The notes beneath the pieces are model-generated. The model saw only the letters and a program-made list of their open reading frames with translations. It did not search any database and had not been told where the DNA came from. A program made the position numbers and the translations under genes. A DNA stretch of 64,000 bases from Oreohelix idahoensis (Eukaryota; Mollusca; Gastropoda; Stylommatophora; Oreohelicidae). Positions 22,594 through 33,757 of this stretch are shown here, piece after piece (within the stretch, counting starts at the first letter, position 1; every line of letters begins with the position of its first letter). The stretch is taken from positions 1-64,000 of the forward strand of contig JAMPIV010015252.1 in assembly GCA_024509875.1 (NCBI GenBank). Direction: 5' to 3'.

Positions 22594-23167
22594 AAAATTA
22601 AACATAAAATAAATAAGACTTATAGACAGATAGGTATATACACACACACACACACACACATACGCTCACACACCGGTATTCTTATAACCAGAGTGCATCT
22701 CTGTGTGAAAGAATTTTGTTTTTAACATATCAGAAAGGCCCCGTGTGCTGCAAAAATTCCACCTTTGTCTGATTCCAGACCAATTATAATATTGATTTAG
22801 ACCTCCCGTCTTTATGTTCACGAGACAATGACGAGTTGATCTGCCCTCACGACTGCAAACAATGAGCCTTTATAATTTAACCTACAACCTTGCTGTCTTT
22901 TATTGTAATATATATTTGTTTTTCTTTATACTATTTTACAGCTAGTCGGTATTTTTCCTTGTATAGTTCAGTATTGTTTTTTAAATCCAACATATGCTAT
23001 TTTCTAAGCTAGTATGTTTTTTAAATTTTCACTGGATGGTTAATCTGTATGTATCTGTAACTTTTATCAGTTTGTACTGGCTCGGTGTAGAAGTCTCTTT
23101 AGAAGCCTTTTTAATTATTATTTTTGGAGAATGATATGGTTAGCTGTAGAAGTAATGTTGTTGTGCT
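22270..23167. repeat. Right copy of the tandem segmental duplication
   Basis: This matches 19023-19889. At 22272-22338 (minus) it keeps the first 22 or so codons of the zinc-finger protein and then leaves homology. From 23096 it carries the first 72 bp of the G0-type LTR, and it ends where the LINE begins at about 23168. Confidence 0.85.
22272..22338 (-). pseudogene. Duplicated 5' stub of the zinc-finger/PolB gene
   Basis: The start codon region and first half of finger 1 (HGKQRYACSLCSKNF) are repeated, then the frame runs into unrelated sequence. It is a by-product of the tandem duplication. Confidence 0.75.
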
Positions 23168-23460
23168 GAATTTAAACATGGGTAAATACCCTTCCAAGAT
23201 GGAGGTGAAATTCTTCTCTCACCTTAGACGCCGAAAGAAAAACACCAGGAATGTGTATATTTCATTGGATAGTACCATGATGTGTTAAATTATAGAATAA
23301 AAGATACATCAGAGTATCTAGTGGTGTAGATATTTTCCTATAACCGACCTCGAAAACCTCGAATCGGTCGGTTGGATAGGAGGGTTGATTAGAGAATTAA
23401 CAAGTCACTATCGTAAAACAAGCAATTGTTATCGAAACAGAACCAGGCTCGACAGTGAAC

Positions 23461-25823
23461 ATGACAGTGAACATGACTCATTCTAATATCTTGGGGGCTA
23501 AGGAGATTTTTAAAATTGCATACTGGAATTTAAGAACTATGTATCAAGACGGAAAAATGGAAGAAATAATTAAAGAAATGGATAATTATAAGTTAGACAT
23601 ACTGGGTGTCAGCGAGTGTAGATGGACGGGGAAGGGCATAAAATATATTTCAGAAGAAAAAAGCAAATTATATACTCTGGTAGTAATGATAATCGTCACA
23701 CAGAGGGAGTAGCCATCTTAATGACACAGAAAGCAGCAGCATCGCTCATCAGCTGGGTACCTATTAATGAGAGGCTAATATTAGCTAGATTTCAGACAAG
23801 ATTTTTCAAGCTCTCAACTGTACAATCATATGCACCAACTAACGACGCTCTTTATACCACAAAAGATGACTTCTATGAAGCACTTCTAAGTACCATCAAC
23901 ACAATATCCAAGCATGACATAATAGTAGTCATGGGCGATTTTAACGCCAAAGTAGGTGACAACAACGATGGAGTACAAAGATATCTCGGTACTCATGGCA
24001 TAGGCTGTATGAATCAAAATGGTGAAAGACTTCTAGAACTTTGTGAAATATCAAACCTCGTTGTGGCGGACACCATCTTTCCACATAAGAATATCCACAA
24101 GATAACATGGAATTCACCTGATGGCAGAACTAAGAACCAGATAGATCACTTCTGCATAAGCGCAAAATTTCGCTCATCAGTTCAAGACGTCAGAGCATAC
24201 AGAGGTGCAGAGATCGGAAGCGATCATAACCTCTGCATAGCTAAATTGAGAATTAGACTGAAGAAGTTATACCAACCGAATAAAAATAGAAGAATAGATG
24301 TACACAGACTGCAATCAAACGATGTAAAAGAGGAATATAATGTCAAAATGAACAACTATTTCGATGCTTTAGGCAAAATTGACAACGATATCACCACCAA
24401 GTCAATCGATACTAAATGGGAACAACTAAGAACAGCAATGACAGAAGCAGCTGTAGCGACCACCGGATACCTAGTACATAAAAAGAAAAAATGGATGAGA
24501 GAAGATACTTGGGATAAAATACAAGAAAGGAAAACAGCAAAACTTAAACTACTAGCGGCAAGTACACATAATGCAGTTGAATCTTGCAAACTAACTTATA
24601 ACTTGTTAAAAAAAGAAGTGAAGACAAAAACTCGAAGAGATAAAAGACATTTCATCAATGAACTGGCCGTAGAAGCTGAAAATGCTGCAAGAACTGGTAA
24701 TAGTTGGTGCCTTTGTCAAATTACAAAACAACTATGTCACCAGCCTACTGATATGGAAACACCTGTTAAAGATAAATTAGGGAATCCAATACCAACAGAA
24801 AAAGAACAAATGAAGAGATGGGCTGAGCACTTCATGGAGGTGCTAAACAGACCACCACCAACAGTAACACCTGATTTTAATAATGAAACACCCACAACCA
24901 CCTTGCCAATAACTTGCGATGAATTCACGCTGGACGAGATCAAACAAGCCGTTAAAAGATTAAAAAGTTTTAAAGCTGCTGGAGTTGACGAAATTTCAAG
25001 CGAAATGATTAAAGCAATTAATGACAACAACCTCTTGAGAATTTTAGATATTATAAATGAAGTATGGAGAGAAGAACAACCACCACAACAATGGAAAGAC
25101 AGAATTATTGTAAAGTTACCGAAGAAAGGTGATCTATCAGACTGTAATAACTGGCGTGGTATATCTCTATTATCAGTACCTGGAAAATTATTATGTTGCA
25201 TGATGTTAGAAAGACTTAAATTGCATGCTGACGAAAAGATCAGAGAAGAACAAGCGGGTTTCAGGCCGAAACGATCATGTATTGATCAAATATTCTCACT
25301 AAGAACAATTATAGAAGAATCAGTGGAAATGCAATCGCCACTTATTATCACCTTCGTCGATTTTCAAAAAGCCTTTGATAGTCTACACCGCCCATCATTG
25401 TGGAAGATACTTACAATCTATGGTTTTCCAACAAAATATGTGAATATAATCAAAGCGCTATATGACAATGCAAGATGTTGTGTTAGAACAAATAAAGGGA
25501 ATACAGAATGGTTTACAGTAGAAACAGGGGTAAAACAAGGCTGTATTATGTCACCACTACTTTTTGGAATAGCTATTGATTGGGTTATGAGAAATTATAC
25601 CCACAATGAACAATTAGGTATAAAATGGAAAAATGGAAAATTCCTGGGGGTCCTGGATTTCGCAGATGATTTAGCATTCTTAAGTTCAACACCCAGACAA
25701 TCCCAAGAAGCAGTAAATAATTTGTGTCATCTTTCGGTTAAAATAGGTCTCCAAATAAATGTCTCTAAAACTAAAGTTATGAACTTTTCTAACGAGACCT
25801 TTAATATCATCCTGAACGGGTAA
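23461..25823 (+). pseudogene. LINE endonuclease and reverse transcriptase (frameshifted)
   Basis: Frame 1 (first ATG at 23461) has the endonuclease start (IAYWNLRTM, VSECRW). It shifts to frame 2 around 23660-23700, near an A6 run. Frame 2 carries GDFNAKVG, NQIDHF and GSDHN of the endonuclease/exonuclease/phosphatase fold, close to the BovB/CFDP2 type. The RT follows with NWRGISLLS, QAGFRPKRSC, VDFQKAFDS, GVKQGCIMSP and the catalytic FADDLAFL, a Phe variant of YADD. The product nicks target DNA and reverse-transcribes its RNA in place. The frame ends at 25823 after an A5 run; the C-terminus continues in another frame. Confidence 0.88.
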
Positions 25824-25866
25824 AAAGCTACAGAAAGTTGAAAGTTTCAATTATTTAGGCAGTAAA

Positions 25867-26346
25867 ATGACTCAGGATGGTGACACAACAAGAGAAATTC
25901 ATACTAGAATTGCTTTGGCAGCTAGCGCTTTCAATAGATTAACTAACATTTGGAAATTACGATCATTGAATATACATACCAAGCTTCGTCTGTGTAATTC
26001 AAATGTTATCTCAGTGTTAACATACGGCTGTGAGAGTTGGAAAATAACAAAATCATTGGAGAACAAGCTGAATACATTCGAGAACAAATATCTTAGAAAA
26101 CTCATGAACATCAGTTGGAAAGAATTCAAGACTAATCGACAAATAAGAGAAGACTCTAATCAGAAATATGTCTCCAACTATATAAGGAAAAGACGATGGT
26201 CATATATCGGTCATGTCCTACGAATGCAAAACAACAGAATACCATTGCAGGCGCTCACTTGGGTTCCTGAGGGTAAGAGGAAAAAAGGAAGACCAAAAGA
26301 AACACTCAGAAGAACAATAATAAGAGAAGGAAGAACGTTCGGATAA
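25867..26346 (+). CDS. LINE C-terminal domain
   Basis: The 159-residue frame continues the same polypeptide one frameshift later. It keeps LTYGCESWKITK, RRRWSYIGHVLRM and the basic PEGKRKKGRPKETLRRT. These occur after RT in RTE-like and related LINEs and may help nucleic-acid binding. The Met at 25867 is internal to the original protein. Confidence 0.82.
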   Translation: MTQDGDTTREIHTRIALAASAFNRLTNIWKLRSLNIHTKLRLCNSNVISVLTYGCESWKITKSLENKLNTFENKYLRKLMNISWKEFKTNRQIREDSNQKYVSNYIRKRRWSYIGHVLRMQNNRIPLQALTWVPEGKRKKGRPKETLRRTIIREGRTFG

Positions 26347-26455
26347 AACAATGTGCAAGAGCTAAGAGGAGTGGCATCACAACGTACAATCTACAGAGCA
26401 CTGGTTTCAGCCTTATGCGCCGTATTTGGCGCTTAAAGAATTTATTATTATTATT

Positions 26456-26627
26456 ATGTATATAACCAACCCTTCCTCCGTTAACCTAAAAAAGGTATCA
26501 GAGAAAGTAGTACAGACTATTTTAGAGTCTTGACTTATCAGGATCATAGAAATGTAATACCCGAGTGTTAATCTATAATCACGGGTATCTAAATAACCCC
26601 GTAATAAAAAATGAGAGTCAAATCGAA
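26456..26627. other. Short unassigned sequence between the LINE and G1
   Basis: I see no gene or recognisable repeat. It is the broken border where G1 ends in mid-RT. Confidence 0.5.
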
Positions 26628-27863
26628 TCATGTGGCCATCGGTTCAGCATCGAATTTCGTTACTTGGTTTAATTTGCGATAATCGACGCAAAGACGTATG
26701 TTATTGTCTTTCTTCCGGACAATAACCATAGACGAAGAGTATGACGAAGTGGATGGTTCAATTATTTTCATCTGTATCATTTCATCCAATTCCTTCTCGA
26801 CCTGTGTTTGAAAGTGTAATGGGATAGGATAAGGTCGGACTCTGATAGGGTTATAATCAGTGAGTATTATGTCATGTTTAATAATAGATGTTTTTCCAGG
26901 AATGTCAGTAAGAACATCCTGAATAGTTTGTTGACGTAGACATCTATTTTTATTTGCGAAATTCCTTGCCTTCTGCTTAGCAGACTCAGATGCAGAGGTA
27001 GCTAATCTACATGCTTCAATAATTTTTTTTCTTAAAGCAATTACATATTCGTAGGAGGATTGAGTTTCCTCGTTGATATCCTCAGCAGTTATCAGGTCAT
27101 GCAGCAATGACATGGGACCGCGCGGTTGCGCACCAAAGACAAGCTGGAATGGAGAAAAACCTGTGTGCTCATTAGGGACATCTCTACACGCAAAAAGAGC
27201 AGCGGGTAAAACCCTGTCCCAATCCTGAGGATGGTCCTCAGTTATCTTTCCTAGTAAACTCTTGAGCGTTCTATTTAGACGTTCGACTAAACCCTTTGAC
27301 ATAGGATGATAGATACTGCTTAAAGACCTTTCAATACGGAGTGTAGACATCACTTGAGACATAGTTTCTGATTTTAATTGTGTGCCATGATCTGATAAGA
27401 TTTTTTTGGGAAATCCTAGACGTGAGAATATTAGCCAAAGAGCGTCTGCAACATCAGCAGTAGAAATGCTCTTGAGAGGTATAGCCTCTGGCCAACGTGT
27501 ACACATGTCAATGCATGTTAGGATAAATTGGTGTCCTCTGGCAGACTTGATTTTAAAAGGGCCAATGATGTCTATCGCCATCTTTTGAAAGGGACGGATA
27601 GGAATGTCCGCAGCCTGAATAGGTGCTGCATGGTGTGGATCTCGTGACTTAACCTCCTGGCATATCTTGCAGAAGCGACAATAAATACGTATATCTTTAT
27701 TTACGTGAGGCCAAAAGAAAGAAGCAAGAACCCTCGATTTAGTACGGGAAAATCCCATATGTCCTGCACACTGAGAGTCGTGAGCATGTTGTAGAATTCG
27801 AACTCTCATACTCCTGGATTCTAGAATTTTCGAATGTATAGACTGAGTAGAATCTTGTACCAT
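26628..27863 (-). pseudogene. G1 integrase joined to the start of reverse transcriptase
   Basis: The frame has the HHCC zinc region (HAHDSQCAGHMG, CRFCKICQ) and the catalytic core (AIDIIGP, LSDHGTQ, GLVERLNRT), so D, D and E are present. After KNRCLRQ, about 130 residues present in G2 are missing. The frame jumps in phase to DVLTDIPGK and the RT N-terminus (VRPYPIP, CVDYRKLNQVTKFDAEP), where the element is cut. Integrase preceding RT is the Gmr1-type order. The lost piece covers the end of integrase and the spacer before RT. Confidence 0.88.
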
Positions 27864-27875
27864 ACGGACTAGTAC

Positions 27876-28484
27876 TCAATTCTTTATTGAGACTTCAGAT
27901 TTACGATTTGTGTAATGGTTTGGATTATCATTTTTAACTAGGAGGAAGAATTTTTCCAAAGAAGCGTCATTTTGTTGGAGTTTTATAAAAGACTCTCGGG
28001 AAATCACTGAGTGATCATCTTGATTATGCACTTCATTAATTTCGGTTGATGGAGTCTGAGACATATTTTGAGCTTGAGCTCTAGTGGTGACTGCATAAGC
28101 AGCCTGAATGTTTTGTTCTTCCCAGATAGTAATCTGTTCCGGAATACACTCTTTAATTCCGTGTGTCCGTCCGACGATAAGGTCCGCAATAGGATTCGGG
28201 AGCAAACACGCGTGGACGTCTCCCGTAAAAAAGGGAGTAGCTATGTGGATAATAGCAGTCGAATACTTTTCAAGTGTCCCACCAAATGTCACACATTTCA
28301 CCACTTTTCCAGTGGCATAGGAAGGATCTATGAGAGATTGTTCAACCCCAACAGTTGTGCATCCAGAATCAAAGAGAACTGAGACTGGATTATTATTCAC
28401 TAAACCTTTATGTAGAATAAGAGACCCTCTTCCGTCATGCGCAGCTGCGGCAGGAAGAACGGGTAGAGGATGCCCGCAACTCAA
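27876..28484 (-). pseudogene. G1 aspartic protease region
   Basis: SCGHPLPVLPA ends the upstream CXH motif. The protease active site is FDSGCT, with DSG in place of DTG, followed by KCVTFGGTLEKY, ATPFFTG and DLIVGR. The frame ends at a TGA (27876-27878) in phase with the integrase frame at 27863, so that stop is a mutation or read-through site, not a frame boundary. Upstream it is open in the same frame to the TGA at 29013. Confidence 0.82.
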
Positions 28485-29384
28485 GGTAGTTATAGTAGTA
28501 GGTTGGAAAAAAGTTGTGCATTGTGGGCATTGAGATGCCCTCTCAAAATCGAAAGCAAAGCAAGCACTAGCATTATTGACACTATTATTATTGTTACCTT
28601 GATTATTAACCTCTTGAGTCTCTTGTTGAGCAAAGTTAGCTTGGCGAAAGGATCTATTATTGTCTTGTTGCGATCTATCGTGGCTGTTATTTCTATTGAA
28701 GTTATTGTTATTTGCTCTATTGAAATTATCGTTTTGATTCGAACCCCAGTTGCGATTGTCATTCCCCCTCTGATCAAAATTTCTATAAGATGGGTTTTGT
28801 TGTCTCCGTGGAAAGTTATTATTGGTTTGATAACCTCTATTGTAGTAACCTCTTCTAAAGTTCTTATAATTGTTAGGGCCAAAATGTTGAGGACTATGAA
28901 ATTGCCTCCAGTTCCCACAAGAAGAATCATTACGTGATGGACCTCCTTGGTTCTGTCCAAAATCATGATTATTCCTTTTATGAAAATTGCGCTGAGGCCT
29001 TTGAAATTTACGTCAAAAATTAGGACCATGTGGTGTTGCTGAAGCAACGGGTAAACCTTCTTCGACTTTAGAGTTGCTAACCGTTACATTTGGATGTGCC
29101 GTAACGTATTGGCGACAGTATTGTTCCATATCTTTTATGTTTGGAGGTTTTCGCTCATGTAGGAAGGACAGGACAGGTTTACTAACTGATGACATAACTT
29201 TGTCACGCAGCAGTAGGTCAACAATGGCCTCATATGTGTGTTCAGTTTTTGACAATTCCACCCAACGTGAAAAGGTCAGGCGAATATCTGATATAAAGTC
29301 TGAAAAATATTTCCCTGTCTCTGGCAATAGAGACTTAAAGCGTAGGCGATAACCTTCTTCATCCAGTTGGTATTTTTTTAATCA
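28485..29384 (-). pseudogene. G1 Gag, C-terminal half
   Basis: This continues gag downstream of the LINE insertion: RLTFSRWVELSKTE, LLLRDKVMSSV and FLHERKPPN of the capsid-like domain. An in-frame TGA at 29013-29015 follows, then an Asn/Arg/Gln/Phe-rich basic tail (28560-29010). At about 28470-28535 it encodes CPQC-X13-CGH, the noncanonical zinc motif shared with G2 and G3. Confidence 0.8.
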
Positions 29385-29390
29385 TCATCA

Positions 29391-30473
29391 TCAGTTGCCA
29401 TCTCCACAACGGAGGTTGGCTGTAATGGATCTCCAACGTCTTCTGTCTCTTGTCTTGGTGGTACACTCTGATAGACTCTTTCCCGTCCATCTCTTGATGT
29501 TATCTTCCCACTTATAGCGCTGTCTTCCCCTTGCACGTTTACCTTCAACTCTCCCTTCTGTTATGGTCTTCTGCAAGGTGTTATGCCTTTTTATGTGGCC
29601 AAAGTATTTTAGCTGCCGAACTTTGACCTCTCTCATTAGTTCTCTTTTCATACCTAGATTTTCTAGGACCTCCTTATTTGTTTTCATCTCTTTCCATGAG
29701 ATACGCCCCATTCTTCTATATATCCACATTTCAAGAGCCTCAATTCTTTCTTCCAAATGCTTATTCATCGTCCATGTTTCTGCACCATACAGAAATGCAG
29801 AATATATATAACACTTTATGATTCTCAGTTTTAATTTATGAGATAACTGTTTGGATGTCAGTATATGTTTCATGTTGTTGAATGTAGCTTTGGCCATTCC
29901 TATTCTCTTCTTGATTTCTGTTTCACATCTGCCATCTTCTGTTATTATATGACCAAGATATACGTAGCTCTTGACTTGTTCCAGGATTTTCCCATTTACG
30001 CTTATCTTTAATGTGGGTTTATCGTCTGTTTTGCTAATTATCATAGTTTTAGTTTTCTCAATATTAATGTCGAGTCCATATTCATGACTTATACTGTTCA
30101 CTTGCTTCACTAGTTCTTGTAACTCCTGTTCGCTTTCAGCTAACAACACGGTATCATCTGCATATCTAAGGTTGTTTATTGATCTTCCACTGATGTTCAG
30201 TCCTGGTATTTCCTGTATCTGTTTGAAAATTTTTTCGGTGTATAAATTAAATAGGCAGGGGGACAGCACACAACCTTGTCTGACACCTCTTTTTATGTCT
30301 ATGTATGGTGAATAATTCCTTCCCGATCTTACTGTGGCAGTTTGCTCCCAATAAAGGTTACTGAGTATTCTTATATCTTTTCCATCAATACCTATGTCTT
30401 TGAGGCATTCAATTATTTTCTCATGATGGATTCTGTCAAAAGCCTTCTTATAGTCAATGAAGCACATATACAT
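29391..30473 (-). CDS. LINE reverse transcriptase, catalytic and C-terminal part
   Basis: The 360-residue frame contains FIDYKKAFDRIHH (motif A), GVRQGCVLSPCLF (motif B) and YADDTVLLAES (motif C, residues 104-107). The C-terminal part has SAFLYGAETWTM, KYFGHIKRH and KRARGRQRYKWEDN. It ends DRRRWRSI...GDGN just before the simple-repeat tail. The Met at its start is internal; the N-terminal RT lies in another frame at 30646-31103. Confidence 0.88.
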   Translation of the reverse strand: MYMCFIDYKKAFDRIHHEKIIECLKDIGIDGKDIRILSNLYWEQTATVRSGRNYSPYIDIKRGVRQGCVLSPCLFNLYTEKIFKQIQEIPGLNISGRSINNLRYADDTVLLAESEQELQELVKQVNSISHEYGLDINIEKTKTMIISKTDDKPTLKISVNGKILEQVKSYVYLGHIITEDGRCETEIKKRIGMAKATFNNMKHILTSKQLSHKLKLRIIKCYIYSAFLYGAETWTMNKHLEERIEALEMWIYRRMGRISWKEMKTNKEVLENLGMKRELMREVKVRQLKYFGHIKRHNTLQKTITEGRVEGKRARGRQRYKWEDNIKRWTGKSLSECTTKTRDRRRWRSITANLRCGDGN

Positions 30474-30645
30474 ACTTTTTTGGACCTCTGTATATTTTTC
30501 TGCTAATCTTCTTAGGCAAAATATTGCCTCTCTTGTTCCACTGTTCCGTCTAAAACCAAACTGTTCTTCTTGGATTTCGCTGTCTACTTTACTTTTTTTA
30601 TTCTTTCCTGTATGATTTTGAGCAGTATCTTAATTGCATGACTCA

Positions 30646-31103
30646 TCAGGCTGATTGTTCTGAAGTCTGAACATTCTGTTGCATTTGGTTTTTTTGGGCA
30701 ATGTTATAAAAACTGATCATGTCGTGTGGTAAATATCCTGTATTGTATATATCATTGCATATTTCTGTGATTGTATCTATACCAAAGCTCTCCAGAGCTT
30801 CTATCATTTCAATGTTTATGTTATCCATGCCTGCTGATCTTCCTTTTTGTATCATATGAATGGCATTCTCTACTTCTGATCTGAGAATGTGTGGGCCTTC
30901 ATTAGAATCTGGTGATGGTTTTTTACCTCTGTTGTCCTCGAATAGTTCTTTTACGTATTCTGCCCATCTGTTTGATATGTCTTTCTCATCAAGTAATATT
31001 ACACCATTTTTGTTCTTGATACAGCTTCCTCCTTGTGCAAACCGCGACCGATTTGATAATTTCTTTATTTCTTCATGCATATCTCTTGTCATGTGCTTCG
31101 CTG
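30646..31103 (-). pseudogene. LINE reverse transcriptase, N-terminal fragment
   Basis: DEKDISNRWAEYVKELF and MIQKGRSAGMDNINIEMI are typical of the start of the RT domain in RTE-like LINEs. The open frame of 290 residues (30646-31518) is a chimera: residues up to the junction at 31104 are G1 Gag, the rest is LINE. At least one frameshift separates this part from the catalytic frame. Confidence 0.8.
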
Positions 31104-31776
31104 TTTTTTTAATCAGGGCTGCTCTAACAATATCATAGTTATTTTTGTCAGTATCTTCCACCGACATCATAACCTTTTGAGCATCACCTGTAAGTAACCT
31201 TCCAAGTTGATCACAATATTGCGACTTGTCTATCTTATGAGAGTCGCATGCCAATTCAAATCTAGTTAGATAGAATGCAATATCGTCTCGGGTAGGATTG
31301 AAAGCAGGTAAATTAATATCATAATGTTTAATATTTGCCTTATTAGTAGAATTATTTGATTCACTTTGTGAATTGCCCATATTCACCAACTTTATTTTCT
31401 CCAGCTCCATTGCTAAGACTCTTTCGTCATGTAACATTTTCTCTGTTTCTTTTCTTTCTTCTGCTTCTAGCTCCTGTTTTCTTTCTTCAGCTTCTATCTT
31501 CTTTTGTTCCATTACCATTTGGAATTTTCTCTCATCTGCTTCTCTTTGCTGCTGAATTTTTCTATCTTCAGCTTATAATTTTTGTTTATCCGCTTCCAAT
31601 TGGAATTTCCTCTCTTCAGCTTCCATCTGCATTTTCATTCTTTTCTCTTCCATTTTCTGTTTTTTTTCTTCAGCCTTCTGCGTCTTGGCATATTCAGCAA
31701 AAGCAAATTCTTCTAATTTTTCCTCAGTCTTGCCAAGGGCTTTCCCTTGTGCAATAAAATAATCCAAAGTAGTCAT
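31104..31776 (-). pseudogene. G1 Gag, N-terminal half
   Basis: The start, MTTLDYFIAQGKALGK, matches the Gag starts of G2 (MSTLDYFIAQGKSL) and G3 (MSTAEYFIKQGKIL). A Lys/Glu/Gln/Met-rich coiled coil follows, interrupted by an in-frame TAA at 31573-31575. The capsid-like block (LPAFNPTRDDIAFYLTRFEL) begins next. The LINE enters after AALIKK. Confidence 0.82.
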
Positions 31777-33001
31777 TCTACTGGATTATATAAGATAACT
31801 ACCTTCTGCAATAATTATTATTTCATAAACTCACTTTATCCCAACTCAGTGGGTGACAAGTCTTTGCTCAAGAACTTGTATAATTAATTTAATTTTCAAT
31901 AATACAATTAATTACTTATATACCTATTGTGCATAACAATAATGACAGTGTATAACAACAATGAATAACAACAACTGGAAAGACAAAGATAACGCATCAA
32001 GGACAAACGACAACATTCGCAGAAATCAAATAAACACTAAAGCAAAACTAAAGTAGAATCTTACAAAGCATTAACGACAGCTGCGAATCACCAACAAAAC
32101 AATCGACTACGCAGTGTATAAACGAAAAGGCGTAAAGAAATAAACGATAGGAAGGGGAGGCAGACAACTACAAACAAATTAATCAAAACTAAAGAACAGA
32201 GAAAAATATTACAAAAACAACATAGGACATCTCAGCACAACTAAACAAAAATATCACGAAAGACCAACGTAGTGGACGAAAACCGACAGCAACAAAAAGT
32301 CGCTGGTAATTTCCACTGCGGGAAATTCGCAATAGTCCCTAAAGAACGCTGTCGTAGACCCTCGGTTAAGTGGGATATTCTACGACTGTCTCCGCCCAAC
32401 CAAACCCACTGAAATATAAACACATATATGACATATTAAAAAAAAGAAACATGTAACATAAAAAAACAAAGAATATAAATAGTATGTGCAGAGAGGAAGC
32501 TTAACTACCACACATACAGAGGCACAGTTTACAAAACATATAGCCACTTATCTTAACTGGCGAAAAAATCCTGGCCTCGAGAATAACAGCAATGATGTAC
32601 AATAACACACAGTCCAACAATAGGATGATCCACCGCTGAGAGGTACAGCAACCCAATGATGCAAGGTCTAGATATACGAATGCTCAGCTTCTTGGCATGT
32701 TGACCTTGCACGTGGAAAATCTTGACTGGGAACGTTGAAAAAATCTTGATTGCAATTCAATTTCCGCCCAGGAAATACGGGCTGGATTCCACTGTTGTAA
32801 TGACAATACACTTCCGGGCAACGCCGGGTACTTTCAGGTAATAACAACAGTTGCACTGTAGAACATCGGAGAGCTGGCTAACCGCTGTTGCAATAGGGAT
32901 GTAAATGGTGGTTCAGGAAAATAAACAATGTTAATGTCCATACGCTGCAGATCTTGTAATGCGAATGACATGGGTAACAGACCCTTAAAGCTGGCAACCA
33001 C
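31777..33001 (-). other. G1 5' leader with primer-site region
   Basis: This is non-coding sequence between the LTR and gag. Directly inside the LTR start (33002), after one spacer base, the plus strand ends GCTGGCAACCA (to 33000). On the minus strand this gives TGGTTGCCAGC, the expected position and form of a primer binding site. I could not assign the tRNA. G2 has the same spacing and a related sequence. Confidence 0.6.
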
Positions 33002-33757
33002 TGTATAAGTCTCTTTAGAAGTCTTTTTAATTATTATTTTTGGAGAATGATATGGTTAGCTGTAGAAGTACTGTTGTTGTGCTGTAATATGAGCGCTGAT
33101 GTAAATAATCAGCAGGTCGGGCTTACCAGGTGGCCGACATGGTGTATGGGCGTATAAATCTCAACGGAAGGATGTGAAGTTCTAGAGTACAGTTATGATA
33201 ACACACACACCAATTCACGTATATAAGTCAGGAAAAGTTGAACGACTGTGGTACAGTTATTCACAGTTTATTACCACAGTAACAAGGACATCATCAAATT
33301 CAAGACACACTGTCAATAGCACAAGATTGCACTTCATGTAAGTAACATTGATTTACTACCAAGTAGGGTAGGGTAAATAATATCTCTGTGACTTCTCTTC
33401 AACGAGCTGCAAGTAGTGTAGTGTAAATAATATCTCTATGACTTTTTTATCACATCTGACCAAACTAGTCAAGTATATCTCTGGCAAAACAGACCGCATA
33501 CATGGCGGGCTTCCTTATATAAATAATGTTAATCTTCTGCATCACATCTGACCAAACTAGTAAGGTATATCTCTGGCAAAAATAGGCCGCATACATGGCG
33601 AGCTTGTTTATATAAATAATGTTAATCTTCTGCATCACATCTGACCAAACTAGTCAGGTATATCCCTGGCAAAAATAGGCCACATAGATGGCGGGCTTCC
33701 TTATATAAATAATGTTAATCTTCTTTATCACTACTTCCCGCACCGGGAGTAAATCAC
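33002..33757 (-). repeat. Inner part of the G1 5' LTR
   Basis: The plus strand begins TGTATAAGTCTC and matches the G0 LTR from 19806 to its position 20649. At 33753-33757 (ATCAC) G2 interrupts it. The rest of the LTR resumes at 43610 after the duplicated GTCAC. Confidence 0.85.
33451..33728. repeat. Three 92-93-bp tandem units in the G1 LTR
   Basis: Units start at 33451, 33543 and 33636, the same repeat as at 20256-20626 but with one unit fewer. Confidence 0.92.

Larger units (their letters stand above)
23168..26455 (+). mobile_element. RTE-like non-LTR retrotransposon, near full length
   Basis: One coding region runs from an AP-type endonuclease through reverse transcriptase to a basic C-terminus. 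It is followed by a short 3' UTR and a (TTA)n tail at 26443-26455, the simple-repeat tail typical of RTE-like LINEs. Two frameshifts break it. The 5' border is set by the end of the duplicated segment. I could not identify a target duplication. Confidence 0.8.
29385..31103 (-). mobile_element. 5'-truncated RTE-like LINE inside the G1 gag
   Basis: It is flanked by a 12-bp target duplication, minus-strand TGATTAAAAAAA, at 29373-29384 and 31104-31115. The 3' end carries a GAT/ATGATG simple repeat. Only RT and C-terminal coding remains. It differs from the LINE at 23168-26455 in sequence and tail, so it is a separate family. Confidence 0.9.
26628..33757 (-). mobile_element. Gypsy copy G1 (Gmr1-like), 3'-truncated and interrupted
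   Basis: On the minus strand the order is 5' LTR (33757-33002, with its outer part beyond G2 at 43897-43610), primer-site region, leader, gag, protease, integrase and the start of RT. It is truncated at 26628; no RNase H or 3' LTR remains. A second LINE sits in gag. Gag-protease-integrase-RT pieces lie in one frame apart from the LINE, separated only by stops (TAA 31573, TGA 29013, TGA 27876). Confidence 0.85.
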
